DNA from: Gonatopus flavifemur
Taxonomy: Eukaryota > Arthropoda > Insecta > Hymenoptera > Dryinidae
DNA: 64,000 nt
Direction of reading: 5' to 3'
Assembly: GCA_018340375.1 (NCBI GenBank)
Contig: JAFFJZ010000002.1
Span: forward strand, 14,154,001-14,218,000
Each line of letters starts with the position of its first letter. Position 1 is the first letter of the stretch. A program made the position numbers and the translations under genes. Below, in pieces: positions 1-10,312 of this stretch. The notes under the pieces are model-generated. The model saw only the letters and a list, made by a program, of their open reading frames with translations. It ran no database searches and was not told the origin of the DNA.

Positions 1-128
1 TACATCCGAAACAATATCGTTCGAAATTCGTTCAATATTGGGTGGAAATTGAAAATTAAACAATGACGACCTTAAATAGAAACAGTGATTTTAGTTGAAG
101 TCTAGCAAATACAATTTCGTCAGTACTA

Positions 129-528
129 CCCGGGGGACAAAAACCACGTTGAAAACAACGTTGAAAACAATGTTCAAAACAACATGGGAAACTATGTTGA
201 AAACAACGTCGTTTTCCATGGTAAAATGGTTTATTTTCGGAAAAGAAGTAAACAACGTTGAGAACAACGTAGACTTTAACGTTGTCTACCACGTAGTTTT
301 CCCACAATTTTTCAAGCATGGTTATAGAAGAATGGTCTATTAGGAGGATTCTATGAGAAAACGCATTTCGTGATACACCGCAACAACGCAGAAAACCACG
401 TTGTTTTCTACGTTGTTTTTTTCTTCTTCGAAGAACAACCATTTTACCATGATACAAAATATTGTTTTCAACGTAGTTTCCCATGTTGTTTTGAAAGATA
501 TTTTCAACATGGTTTTTTTTTCCCCACA
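129..528. mobile_element. Foldback MITE with AACGTTGAAAAC-rich arms
   Basis: The two halves are inverted copies: 131-330 on the plus strand and about 380-525 on the minus strand both read as runs of AACGTT/GAAAACAACG words. The frames of the two arms encode near-identical peptides containing KTTWET and MVKW, which shows the homology well. The ends are CCCGGGGGACAAAAACC on the left and GGTTTTTTTTTCCCCACA on the right, each beside a TA (127-128, 529-530). This fits a TA-targeting non-autonomous DNA transposon. No transposase is encoded; the overlapping frames are by-products of the repeat. Confidence 0.75.
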
Positions 529-795
529 TAGGCCATTTGTCAACTCTGTACAGTGAAAAATTGTGTGTTGTAAACGGTGTACTCAGAATTCTTTTTGAAA
601 AACAACATAAATAAGTATCAAATCGACAAATCTGTAATATAAACTCAATACTTTGGAGTTGATTTCTCACATCCCTTGTGTGAATATTCAACACAAATTT
701 CAAGTGGACCTTTCGGGACATACACGCATGTTAAAAAAATATAAAGAATTTTCTAATGTGTGGTAATTCCCACCTGGGATAAAACGTAATTTTAA

Positions 796-1058
796 CCCTC
801 AGCCTCCACACCTCATTCTGGCAACCACTACCTTCCAATTTTCATCCTGTTGAATTTAGTGAAAATAAATCAAGATGAAAGTGAAGAACACATGAATTTA
901 GGGTGAAATTTTCCGAGAAATCCATTGATGGTGATAGATAAGAAAGAAGGTAATGTATTTTGTGTCAAAATTCAATGTGAAAGTGATGTATTATGTGAAA
1001 ATTTACTGGTTATTGAATTTTTGGTGGTGCGAATTCGCACTCGTGTGGAGGCTGAGGG
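796..1058. mobile_element. piggyBac-like MITE, 16-bp perfect TIR, TTAA flanks
   Basis: CCCTCAGCCTCCACAC at 796-811 is repeated exactly in inverse at 1043-1058, and both ends abut TTAA (792-795 and 1059-1062). TTAA target duplication with a CCC-starting inverted repeat is the hallmark of piggyBac elements. The 263-bp interior has no coding capacity, so this is a non-autonomous copy. The perfect TIRs suggest a fairly young insertion. Confidence 0.85.
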
Positions 1059-1387
1059 TTAAGTTATGCGTTTTGTTTTGCCACAAGAAAAATTAAACAC
1101 ACCGATCATAAAGTCGATTTTATTTCTCCTTCTGAATTGCTTCCATTCAATACAATCCAAACAACTTTCTTCCAATGATATAGCTCAAACTACTGTTGTT
1201 AATCTTGAAAGGGTCACCTTAAAAAACGCCTGTTCCGTAGACTTTAATTTTCAAACTGAATTGTATGCCACGTGATATTGCGATGAAAAACAAAATTGAA
1301 TACTATTTTCTACCCAAATTGTCGGGGAAAGTACTCGTTGTGAACCAGCTGACAGGGAGATGGGCATCAACCAAGACGAACAGTAGA

Positions 1388-1450
1388 GTTAGGTTTTTTA
1401 TTGTAATTTTCCACCTAACGTTTCGACTGGCTTCCAGTCGTTATCAAAGG
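1388..1450 (-). other. Stem-loop plus GAAACGTT motif (possible retroelement/hammerhead relic)
   Basis: On the minus strand GATAA is followed by a perfect 7-bp stem (CGACTGG, loop AAG, CCAGTCG), then AAACGTTAGG; GTTAGG recurs inverted about 20 nt further on as CCTAAC. A GATGA-like box, a stem, then GAAAC is the order seen in hammerhead ribozymes carried by Penelope-like retroelements. The G of the first box is changed here (GATAA), so it would be a decayed copy. The retroelement link is inference. Confidence 0.3.
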
Positions 1451-2637
1451 AAATTCGGAGTGGGGAATACTATTTTACGTTGAGTACAGGATTCATTTGG
1501 GAGATGTAAAGGGTTGAAGTAGAATAAATGAATATATTATTTTTTGTTCATGAAATATGTAAGAAATATATACGTATTCCATATGTGTAGGATAAATATA
1601 ATTTTCATATCATGCAAAAACAGACGAGACAAAAAAAACCAATAATTTTGAAGCAATTCTTCCACTTTGGATTAATATCTCCACTCGAATGTGATGATTC
1701 TTCTAGTGTGATAAGAGAAACAATTCAAGATAAGAGAAGGAAAGTATATGATTTAATCTTGCAGGTCTTAACGATATTATAGAATTAAATAGACCTGATC
1801 TTGCATTTTAACCATCCGATTATGAAGAAAGAAGAAGAGGAGGAGTAATGAGAATAGATAAATGAATAGATACGTTGATTCGTGAGGTTTAAATTATTTT
1901 ACAACGAAATCAAGTCAAGAACACGAATCCGTAAAATACTGCGATGCAGAGTGTCGATTCTTTGATTTAATTTCAATCGTTGATATATTCAAACCTCTAT
2001 GGAAATGACTCACGAATTATGAATTCTGAATTTGATAAGAGTTCTCCTTACAGGGAAAGTTCAGTACTGAGATATATCCTTTTTTCGATCCAGAGGAGAA
2101 GAAAAAGAATATATCTCCTGGCATTTTTCTTCTGTCACCTTTTTTGTGAATGGTTCAATGTAAAGGTATGTGAGCTCGTTGCATACATATATATGTACAT
2201 ATATATTCAAAGATTTCGTTGAATATTTCCTATAAATTTTCTCGATGAATGAAGTGTGAAGTGATACGACTTGTCATACATCCTTTTTGTGAAATTCATA
2301 TGAAAGAGACCGATTTCTTTATGATTGAAAATATTCATATCTTCCTGTCAGAATCGGGAACAGTATTTGATTTATTCATCATCAAGTCTATAGAGAAGGA
2401 AGTTTGATGATTAATTTTGTTTTTAATTTTCGTCCCTAAAACATATGGAATTCTATATGAATTTTATAAAACCAGATATTTTATCTGCTTGTGAGGTTTT
2501 AAGACACATATTCTGCCTCAAATGAATCTGGTAAATATATGGATTGCGAAGAACCCGTCGAAAAAGAAATAAAAACTGACAGTTCGTAAACAACAATGTT
2601 TGTGGTGACATCCGTCAGTTGCGAGGCGGGTAGACAT
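1451..2637. other. No gene recognised
   Basis: AT-rich sequence with short chance frames only. A TA/ATGTA-type microsatellite lies at about 2187-2212. No inverted-repeat element, coding similarity or RNA gene was recognised. Confidence 0.5.
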
Positions 2638-2775
2638 CAGTAATCCCGACACACAAATGGCCCGAAGGACAGTTGACCAAGATTTCAATGTCCCAAACGG
2701 TCAATAATATCTTCATTCGGGACATTGGAATTCGGGTCAAGTGCCCTTTGGGGCATTTGTGTGTCCGGATTACTG
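2638..2775. repeat. 138-bp palindromic repeat
   Basis: The left arm at 2638-2694, starting CAGTAATCCCGACACACAAA, is matched in inverse by 2719-2775, ending TTTGTGTGTCCGGATTACTG, around a loop of about 25 bases. It sits directly upstream of the compound repeat at 2.8-4.8 kb and may be its outer part or a separate MITE. No coding content. Confidence 0.65.
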
Positions 2776-2869
2776 GTGTTTATCGCGAGACGAGCACAAT
2801 ATTTACGCGACGTTGGTAAACTCCATTCGCGGCGCACACAGGGCCGAAATGCCAAAATAGTCGGACAAA

Positions 2870-3549
2870 ATTATAATCAGTCATCAGATTTGCTTGGAAT
2901 CCGGTACTCGGGGGTTTTTTTGGGTCGATGATTGCGAATCCAATGTGAACAGACCAAAATTCAAAATGGCGAACTCAATATGGCGGACGGAAATTCGTAA
3001 ATTCATCGGATTTCCTTCAAACTCGGTATCCAATGATTCTTAGGGTCGCTGATTACGAATGCGTAGTCAAAATTCCAGGGTTGGGTTTATCACGTGATTC
3101 TTCAATTTCTTACGTATCATACTTGGTTTCTGACACGTAATATATGTAAGATACTTGAATCCTCCTGTCCCCCCAAAGGCAAGGGGTTGGTTTTATGCGT
3201 AAGATACTCGGTTTCTTACGTGTCGTAAACTATGTAAAACACTCAAAAATATATTACGTGCCAACTCTGCAAAATTCCATAATTCAGAATGGCGGATTCA
3301 ATATGGCGGACGGAAATTCTGAAATTCATCAGATTTCCTTCAAACTCGGCACCTAATGATATTTTGGGGCTGCTCATTACGAATCCGTTGACAAAAAACC
3401 CAAGTTCAAGATGACGGATCCGATATGGCGAGCGAAAATTCGAAAATCAATCTGATTTCCTTCAAACTCGGTACCCCACGGTATATGCGGTCGCTGATTA
3501 CAAATCCGTTAATAAAAATCCTAAATTCAAGATGGCGGACGAAAAATGA
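2870..3549 (+). repeat. Direct repeats of a ~120-bp 'atggcgga...ttcaaactcgg' unit
   Basis: Units start near 2951, 3278, 3395 and 3513 (last one partial), with a further degenerate part-unit at about 2870-2950. Each has AATATGGCGGAC or a variant, then GATTTCCTTCAAACTCGG, then a GTCGCTGATTACGAAT-like tail. Units 1 and 2 are separated only by the hAT MITE at 3076-3269. Inverted copies follow at about 3905-4090, so the array forms the arms of a larger inverted structure. It is non-coding as far as can be seen. Confidence 0.75.
3076..3269. mobile_element. hAT MITE with exact 8-bp target duplication
   Basis: The element starts CAGGGTTGG and ends CCAACTCTG (inverted, one mismatch in nine). It is flanked by CAAAATTC on both sides (3068-3075 and 3270-3277). 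An 8-bp duplication and a CAGRG-type end are diagnostic of the hAT superfamily. The insertion splits a unit of the surrounding repeat, so removing one duplication and the insert restores the unit; it therefore post-dates that array. The interior contains two copies of a TTACGT-rich segment and no frame. Confidence 0.88.
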
Positions 3550-3889
3550 TTGCAATTTAAAGTACATACCTGACGTTTTGAGATGTATGCTGAAAATCTT
3601 ACGTTTTCGAATTGACGGAAATAGAGAGAGCATCCTTATCCTGTCAACAATTCAATAGTGAATAATGAGGCTATGAGAAAGATAACCTGATTTTCCATGC
3701 GCGCACAGAACAAAACAAACAAACACAAGACGCGTTTGTGCGTTAATAAAACAATATCGTACGATGCATTGCAACCTGGTCGCCAAAATATTTTGGATCG
3801 GTTTGAAGAAAATACTTGAATCCATTTCTGCCATCGTAACTTGATTGTTTGGTCGTATGTGTGGTGGATTGAAATTTAGAAAGTTGAAG

Positions 3890-4100
3890 AAAGTTGTCAT
3901 TCACGAGTTTAATGGGAATCCGATCAATTTTCGAATTTCCGTCCACCATTTTGAATTTTGATTTTTTGACACTGGATTCGTAATCATCGACCCAAAAAAT
4001 CCCCGAGTACCAGGTCCTAAGTAAATTTGAGAACTTCTTATAATTCCGCCAAATTTTTCGTGATCGCCAATGTGCGGTCTGAAAGACACTTCCTTCACAA
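3890..4100 (-). repeat. Inverted copy of the 'atggcgga' repeat unit
   Basis: Read on the minus strand this stretch has the order of the direct units at 2870-3549: CCGAGTAC/GGGGATTTTTTGGGTCGATGATTACGAATCC-like text, then TTCAAAATGGTGGACGGAAATTCG. With the direct array it makes an inverted pair around a ~340-bp centre (3550-3890) in which I recognise nothing else. Confidence 0.65.
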
Positions 4101-4460
4101 AAAATTGTCAGAATTCTTTAGGTGGAAAAATGTGGAGCTAGTTCTTGTTCCATCTTGTAGATGAGACTTTGATCTACAACTCTCAATAAATAAAGTGACG
4201 GAACTAAGGGATACCATACAACTTTTTTCTTGGAAACTAAACAAATTTCATTATACAGAGGTATAAAAATCACATGCAATCATTGCTCTGTCATTATTTG
4301 CTACTCATTGAATTGATATTCTACTAATTTTTAGTGTATTCTGTATACTTTCACTGGTAGATTCGATTTTTGAAAAGTTAAATCGGTTCATTTTTTGGTT
4401 GTCATTTTACTATCTGTTAGTCACGTGGATGATACCTCGAGGAAGGTACTTTTGACCTGG

Positions 4461-4468
4461 TATATAAG
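4461..4468 (+). promoter_or_regulatory. TATA-box candidate
   Basis: GGTATATAAGGGC is a strong match to a metazoan TATA box. A start of transcription would fall near 4490. No convincing frame follows, and the site lies inside the compound repeat, so it may belong to a mobile element or be fortuitous. Confidence 0.25.
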
Positions 4469-4564
4469 GGCAGACAAAGGGGATTAGACCCTCGTATATG
4501 TGAACTCTCACACTTGGAACATTACTTTACTCACCTCAACGATCAAATATTTCTAACTACAATC

Positions 4565-4790
4565 CTCATTTCTGGAATTTTGTCGTTCTATTTGGCGTTT
4601 TCGGCCCTATGTGCGGCGCGCACGCGCCGAATAGCCAAGGATAGAGAGTAAAGACTTCACTTACGCGCGGACTTGCCCTAATTTCTCGGTTCGGTCGCGT
4701 CCGATAGGTTTCGCGCGTCGCCACCAAATAAGCGTAAGTTTCTCGGGCATATAGGGAGGTGCTGGCGCACGGTAGGATTTCCGTTTCGTT
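4565..4790 (-). repeat. GC-rich inverted partner of 2815-2870
   Basis: On the minus strand the text GCGCCGCACATAGGGCCGAA, then a GCCAAATAG/GACAAAATT stretch, corresponds to 2822-2870 on the plus strand (CGGCGCACACAGGGCCGAAA, GCCAAAATAGTCGGACAAAATT in part). The pair bounds the 2.8-4.6 kb compound repeat. Local CpG content is higher than the surroundings, which is more easily explained by the repeat than by a promoter. Confidence 0.55.
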
Positions 4791-5070
4791 TCCATAAACC
4801 ATTCAAACTTTCACAACCTCAATTTTGATTGGAATTCGATAAAAATTGTATAAAAAATAATCTTTTCAGATCGCCCATCTCTATCTTACGTTTTCTATTC
4901 GATAGCTACAGTTGAGGCTGCTAATTATGTAGTTGTCGTGAAAATATCTAAGTTGACACGGGTGAATTTGTTTATTAATGATAGGATAAATTCGAACCAG
5001 AACAAACCTCGTTTTGCGGTATGGATAGGAATAAAACTGGTGAATAATGTTTTACCTTTGTGATGATGTA

Positions 5071-5291
5071 CACTGAAAAAAAAAATTCCTTCCAACCAAA
5101 TGAATAGTTTATTTGTCCCCTCTCCATAAAATATTTCCTAGGATTAATGAAGTATTTAATCGAATCAAATAATGGAATATGCTTGCCCCGAATAAATTGG
5201 TCTTCTAAATAAATAATTTATTCGCCACAAGTAATCAGTTTTTGCATCTAAATGAATATTCGATTTCTACAAATAAATATTTTCTCCAGTG
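5071..5291 (+). mobile_element. TA-flanked MITE, family 'CCAACCAAAT', copy 1
   Basis: Starts CACTGAAAAAAAAAATTCC after TA (5069-5070) and ends TATTTTCTCCAGTG before TA (5292-5293). Two further copies are present at 15501-15706 (same strand) and 59428-59643 (opposite strand), sharing TTCCTTCCAACCAAATGAAT, the CTCCATAAAATATTT block and the TTTTTGCATCTAA block. A Tc1/mariner-type non-autonomous element is the simplest reading. Confidence 0.8.
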
Positions 5292-5557
5292 TATGGAGAA
5301 CCATGAAAACTCTTTGAAAATATAGAATAATTCATGTTCATGATAATCAATTAGAAAATGTTTACAGTATTCCCCTTAATAATTCCAGTTACACAAACTT
5401 ACCTGAAATGAAGTTCGACTGGAATTAAGCAGAAGCTCCGTTCGATACCGTGGTCTCTGCTCTTAATTTTTACCCTCATGAATCTCTTAACCAAGGGATT
5501 TCCTCCAATCCTCTTATTAGATATTATTGTGATGACTGATCTATATGAACCCGAGTA

Positions 5558-5661
5558 GCACCAGAACGTTAAGAATGTTCCATGAACGTTTATAGCACAT
5601 AGAAACGTACAAGTACCTACTTTCTATGAATGTTCATAGTATATTTCAAACGTTTGAATTC
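5558..5661. mobile_element. Small MITE, GCACCAGAACGTT ends
   Basis: TA plus GCACCAGAACGTT at the left and AACGTTTGAATTC plus TA at the right form imperfect inverted ends around a ~104-bp body that folds on GAATGTTC/GAACGTTT words. It resembles the element at 37955-38095 in start (GCACAAG after AGTA) and word content. Confidence 0.5.
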
Positions 5662-6960
5662 TACTAGCAATTTAAACAATAATTTGATATAGTGATCGAT
5701 CCTTGAACAAACTCAATTTTTTTGAATAGAAAAAGTATATGAATTTTGTAGATTTTTATACAATATTGATATATTTTCTATGAAAAAAAGAGAATTATTT
5801 TGTTCAAAGATCGATTCTTTCTGACTACTTTGATCAATTATTGTGGCAATGAGTTTTCACCCAAACAGCGAAAAAATTCAACGAATGAAGCTGGATTTTT
5901 CGGAAAATTTGCCACACTCGAAAAACTAATCGTCTGATACAATAAGATCTTGATGATAAATACCATGAATTAAAACATCGATTGTGATATGTATGGGAAG
6001 AAATGAGTCCTTCAATCCAATAAGAAATAACCAAGCGAAAATGTACAGAAAGTACATAGAGATTACAAATAGAGAACTACTATATTGAGGAGGAATAGTC
6101 AGGAAATGAAAATTCAAGAGAAGAATAAAATATCTGAGGATGAACGTGTGTGTATGTATATATATATATATATATCTATGTCCATTCAATATTGAACCGA
6201 GCGATGATCTTTCCATGACGAATAAGAAAATTATTCCATTCTCAGAATATTTCTATTCTTGGTGAATTTCGCTAGGTCACTAAAAGCGTTTTGAATTCAA
6301 TTTATATAGGATAAGGTATTATCATCTCATTTGGTCTGTTCACTCCTTAATAGCAAGTCTTTGGTATCGTAACAGACCGAAATCTGACCAAAACCACTAA
6401 TCAAACATGAGACTCTCTTAAGAGCAAGGTGATTGAATGGGAAATTCAGCACCGAGAGAGTATGCGTGAACCTTTATTCGTGTCTCTCTATAAACTTGGT
6501 CCTCAAGTGAAGAATTTTTAGCAGCACTATAAAGTAGCTTTAAATTGAGTCTATAGAAGGTATGTATACCACAATTCACTTTTAGAGTGCATTTTATTCC
6601 TGCGTATTCTGTGTCTTGTTCTCATACGTACCATTTTTATATCAATTTGACGTCGTGTGAATAGAATTCGATGCTCGAAACTGCGTTTGTCGGTGTAGAA
6701 GGAAGAAATTGATGTACATTGATTTTTAGACTAACAAATGAATAATGTTGCAAAACTTGAATCATGAATTGAATTTTCAGTTCTGATCACTTTTAGTGAT
6801 ATTTTAAGGATGTTTTTCCATGGAATTTTTTGGAGATTGTGATTATGGACTGAGAGGAAATCTCTTGGAAACGAACGGAATCTTCTCAAATGTGAAAGAC
6901 AATGTTCATAGCACACAAAAAAAAGTACAGGTAGATGATGTTCCTGGGAATTGAAAGTCA
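5662..6960. other. No gene recognised; TA microsatellite
   Basis: Only short chance frames. A run of alternating TA lies at about 6154-6174. No element ends or homologies recognised. Confidence 0.5.
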
Positions 6961-7145
6961 CAAAATCTGAGAAATCATCGGTGTTTATCTTCTAGAAATC
7001 TACTCTTTGGAACTGGAAACATCATTTGAAAAATTCCCTGCAAGGTTTTTGGGTTTTCTGATTATTTTGTTATTACAGCTGATTATTTTGTTATTCGATT
7101 CCCAGTTCGTTCCAATGAACGATTTAAACTTTGACAACATGGTAG
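6961..7145 (+). repeat. Dispersed repeat 'ATCATCGGTGTTTATCTTCT', copy 1
   Basis: Shares with 54359-54545 the order CACAAAATC, AATCATCG, TTTATCTTCT, GGAA, an AAGGTTTTGGGT segment, a CCAGTTCGTT/CAATTCGGTT segment and AACGATT-AAACTT. A third, inverted part-copy lies at 11715-11800. The copies are too diverged for clear ends; an old transposon remnant is likely. Confidence 0.5.
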
Positions 7146-7414
7146 ATGTTAACTTCCGACAGATACCAAGTATAATCCATAATATTCAAACATGATAACA
7201 TAATAATCCACTAATAATATCACAATGAATTTTTGGATTGGATAAACCATCGACAAATAATTTTCCGATAAATTTGACATTTCGAGCAACAGAAAAATAG
7301 ACAAATAGAATTTCAATAAATTCCATCCTTCGACCAATTACACCTTTTGAGGAATAATCTGTAACTAGTTCTTGTTATAATTTCAAACATACCTTCCCCC
7401 TCGACACTCCTTAA

Positions 7415-8276
7415 GGGACTAGTACCGGTTAGAATTTCAAAAAATTCATTTTTTTTATAACATTTCATGTAACCTTATACCTTCAAAAATCACCTCCTAA
7501 AATTTTATAATGAAATTCGAAAAAATAAGAGAGTTGCAGGGATGGGCAGCCGGGAGTATTTTCGTACTCCTGGAGTACTTTCTTGTCTTGTGTAAAATAT
7601 GTTGTCATATGGGGTCAACAAGAAGTATTCCTTACTGAAAATACTCCGGGAGTACAAAAATGCCCATCCTTGGAGGGTTTTAGTAATTCAGTGTTCTTAA
7701 AATTTATCGAAAAAAAACTTCAAACGCGTTTTACTCAAAATAGCATTTTTTCAAACTGCACTGACTTATTCTCCGCAACCACTAGATAGATGTGTTTCAT
7801 TCTTGGTGCATTTGTTTATTTTGATTTCCCCTACCGTAATTCACCAGAAAATTGCAGAAAAATTGGTGAAAAAAAATTTAGCAAAGGGAAAAAAGGTGGA
7901 AAAATACGTGTTTTTTACATCGCTTTTTTCACAAAGCCGTCATTTTGTTTTTTTTTTCAAGTTTTTCATAAATAGGTGGTGAATTACGATGTAAACTACC
8001 TTCCTCTCTGAAATGCTTCTTGAAATTTCTGTTTGAGAAATGCCAGTTTTTGAGATTATCTCAGCGCAGTGTGAGGGTCTCATTTTCGAGGACTCGACTT
8101 TGGCGCCTTGTGGTAAATAATGATCGATAAAAAAAAAGGGAAAAACATTTGTATACACTTCCAAAAGATGTACAAATTGAAGGCAAAAGCTTGTATAAAG
8201 TTTTGTAATAAAAGCAGCAAGAAACAAAAAGTTCAAATATGGGTGGTTTTTTAGTTTTGAAACCGGTACCAGTCCC
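7415..8276. mobile_element. TTAA-bounded element, GGGACTAGTACCGGTT ends
   Basis: GGGACTAGTACCGGTT (7415-7430) and AACCGGTACCAGTCCC (8261-8276) are 16-bp inverted ends with one mismatch, each abutting TTAA (7411-7414, 8277-8280). TTAA duplication points to the piggyBac superfamily, although GGG rather than CCC ends are less usual. The interior is A/T-run-rich, carries no transposase and is interrupted by the hAT MITE at 7537-7672. Confidence 0.75.
7537..7672. mobile_element. hAT MITE nested in the TTAA element
   Basis: Starts CAGGGATGGGCAGCCGGGAG and ends TGCCCATCCTTG; the arms read GGGAGTATTTTCGTACTCC on one side and ATACTCCGGGAGTACAAAAA on the other. Flanks GAGAGTTG and GAGGGTTT match at six of eight positions, the expected aged 8-bp hAT duplication. 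Confidence 0.75.
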
Positions 8277-8280
8277 TTAA

Positions 8281-9461
8281 TTCAACGACATGTCGTCAAA
8301 TCCTTCAGATTTTATTCTCCGATGAAAAATTATTACGTCTGGCAAAACTTGTATTTGCGAAAAAAGAATATATGCTTTCCACAAGAACACTTGACGACGA
8401 GATGAAAAAATCTCATTGCCGGTTGATAAATGGAGATTTATATTCCTACAGAAAAAAAACCAGGAAATAAAAGAAAAAACAAAGACCGGAGAAGTAACAT
8501 ATAAAGAACATAAATCACCGTAAAGGATATATTTCGAGGATGAAAATTATTAGAAGACATTTATATCCAGTTTAAGTGTGCAAACACATGATATACCATG
8601 ATGAAATATTACAAACTAGCATTGGAAAAGTTGGCAGCGTGAAAAGTAAACAGTAGTCAACAAACACAAAACAAAAAACAACGAAAAACAACGAAACGTC
8701 AAAAGAAACATAGAAAATACAATAGACAAGAAGAAATAATAAAAGAAAGAAATGTATGACAAGTAGAGGAACAGAGGGATAAATTCGAAGTGGAGAAAAG
8801 AACATAACAGAGAAGAATACGTACGAAATTTATTGGGCAAGCTCATGGATAAAGACCTAGTAGACGATCAGTACAAACTTTTGAATGAGGAAATAAAATC
8901 CGAAAGACAATAATAGCAAGAATGTAGGGAAGAGACGGAAGGAAAATATGGAGTGGCATGACGGTTTCACGGTAAGAGAAATAGAAGTGTGGTGAAAAGT
9001 TTTAACTATTGGAAAGTTTCTAACAAAGAGAGGTGAAATATTGGATATTAGATGGAAATAAAAAGTAGTAAAATAAAAGAATTACTACACCGAAGGAAAT
9101 AAAATTCTGTTTTGAAAGTAGAGGAGAAGGCTCAAAACTGCGAAACTTTGAGAATATTCGAAAAGCGACTAGTTAATTATGGGATTGAGAGAGCTGGGTG
9201 CTGGGTTATGATGGAAAATGTTACACAATAAAAAGTTTATTCAATTTAGTCGAGGTCTCAGTTACAGAATTGGTATAGTTTCAGTTAGTAACCAGTTGTT
9301 AACACAATTTGCAAGAATAACAGGACTCACGGACTAGCGAAATCGATGAAGCAAATTCAATGTTGATTTTAAATTCGTGCAACTTTCTTAAGAAGAATCC
9401 AATATCCATCGTTCCGGAGAGTCAATCACAATGTCTTAAGGTATTTCAATTCGCACATTGT
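8281..9461. other. No gene recognised
   Basis: A-rich plus strand with long purine-rich tracts (about 8440-9130) and chance frames only. No element ends found. Confidence 0.5.
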
Positions 9462-9463
9462 TA

Positions 9464-9665
9464 TACGGAGGAAAATAATGTAGTAAAATAGTATTATTTT
9501 GTCAAATGTCGTCATTATTGCCTAACTGTCTCAGAGGCTTTCTTACCAAATGTGGGAGAAATTATTGCAGTCGTGATATTCTATTCCACATTCGAGGAGT
9601 GATTCTCAAGAGTTGAGATTCACTAAAGAACTGTTGTAATTTTCATTATATTATTTTCCTCCGTG
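9464..9665. mobile_element. TA-flanked MITE, CACGGAGGAAAATAAT ends
   Basis: Left end TACGGAGGAAAATAATG after TA (9462-9463), right end ATTATTTTCCTCCGTG before TA (9666-9667). One base of the left CAC is changed to TAC. The middle is unique sequence without coding potential. Confidence 0.75.
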
Positions 9666-9844
9666 TAGAAATTTCTGCATTAATTTTAATGTTTTCGCTG
9701 AAAGTTTTTTTAAAGTACGGAGGTACATGAATTTAGTTTCATACATATTTTACATCGAATTCAATGGCATAATCTATGGTTGTTTCATGTTTCTGTACAA
9801 TCAATGTGATGTAGATGCATGCTTGTGATTGAAAAAAACTTCCG

Positions 9845-10312
9845 CCCGGAGAAAAATGTAGGTTGAAAATATAGTAATCCTTAATATAAATTTGAGAATA
9901 TTCCTTGAAATCTGAGAATTCTTCTTGAATGCATAATAAAGACAAAACGGTCCACTGTTTTGTGGAATTGTATTCGAAAAACAATAAAAAATTATCAACA
10001 CTCAATAAAGAATAGAGAAACATATGAACTTCCTAAAAGTCGCATACGAAATTTTACAAAGTGAATAGCAGGGTATTGAAATTTTGTTACTATTTTTGTA
10101 AAATTTCACGCGTGACTTTTGGAAAGTTCATATGTTTCTCTATTCTTTATTAAGTATTGATAATTTTTCTTTGTTTTTTTTTAATAAAATTCCACAAAAA
10201 AGTGGATTGTTTCGTCTTTATTATGCATTTAAGACAAACTCTCGGATCTTAAGAAATATTCTCACATTTTTATTAAAGATTACTATATTTTCGATTTTCA
10301 GTTCTCTCCGTG
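9845..10312. mobile_element. 468-bp hairpin element
   Basis: Arms of about 215 bp (9845-10062 and 10090-10312) are inverted copies with a loop of roughly 25 bases. The arms' frames encode matching peptides beginning MFLYSLLS. Ends are CCCGGAGAAAAA and CTCTCCGTG, variants of the common CACGGAGAAAAA terminus. No transposase. Such a transcript would fold into a long double-stranded RNA. Confidence 0.8.

Noticed and set aside
56..721. 221-codon minus-strand frame, the longest non-transposase frame
   Set aside because: It is produced by the AACGTTGAAAAC words of the hairpin element at 129-528; the plus-strand frame encodes the same words.
4580..4790. CpG-rich promoter or exon (78-codon minus frame)
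   Set aside because: The sequence is partly repeated in inverse at 2815-2870, so it is better explained as repeat arm.
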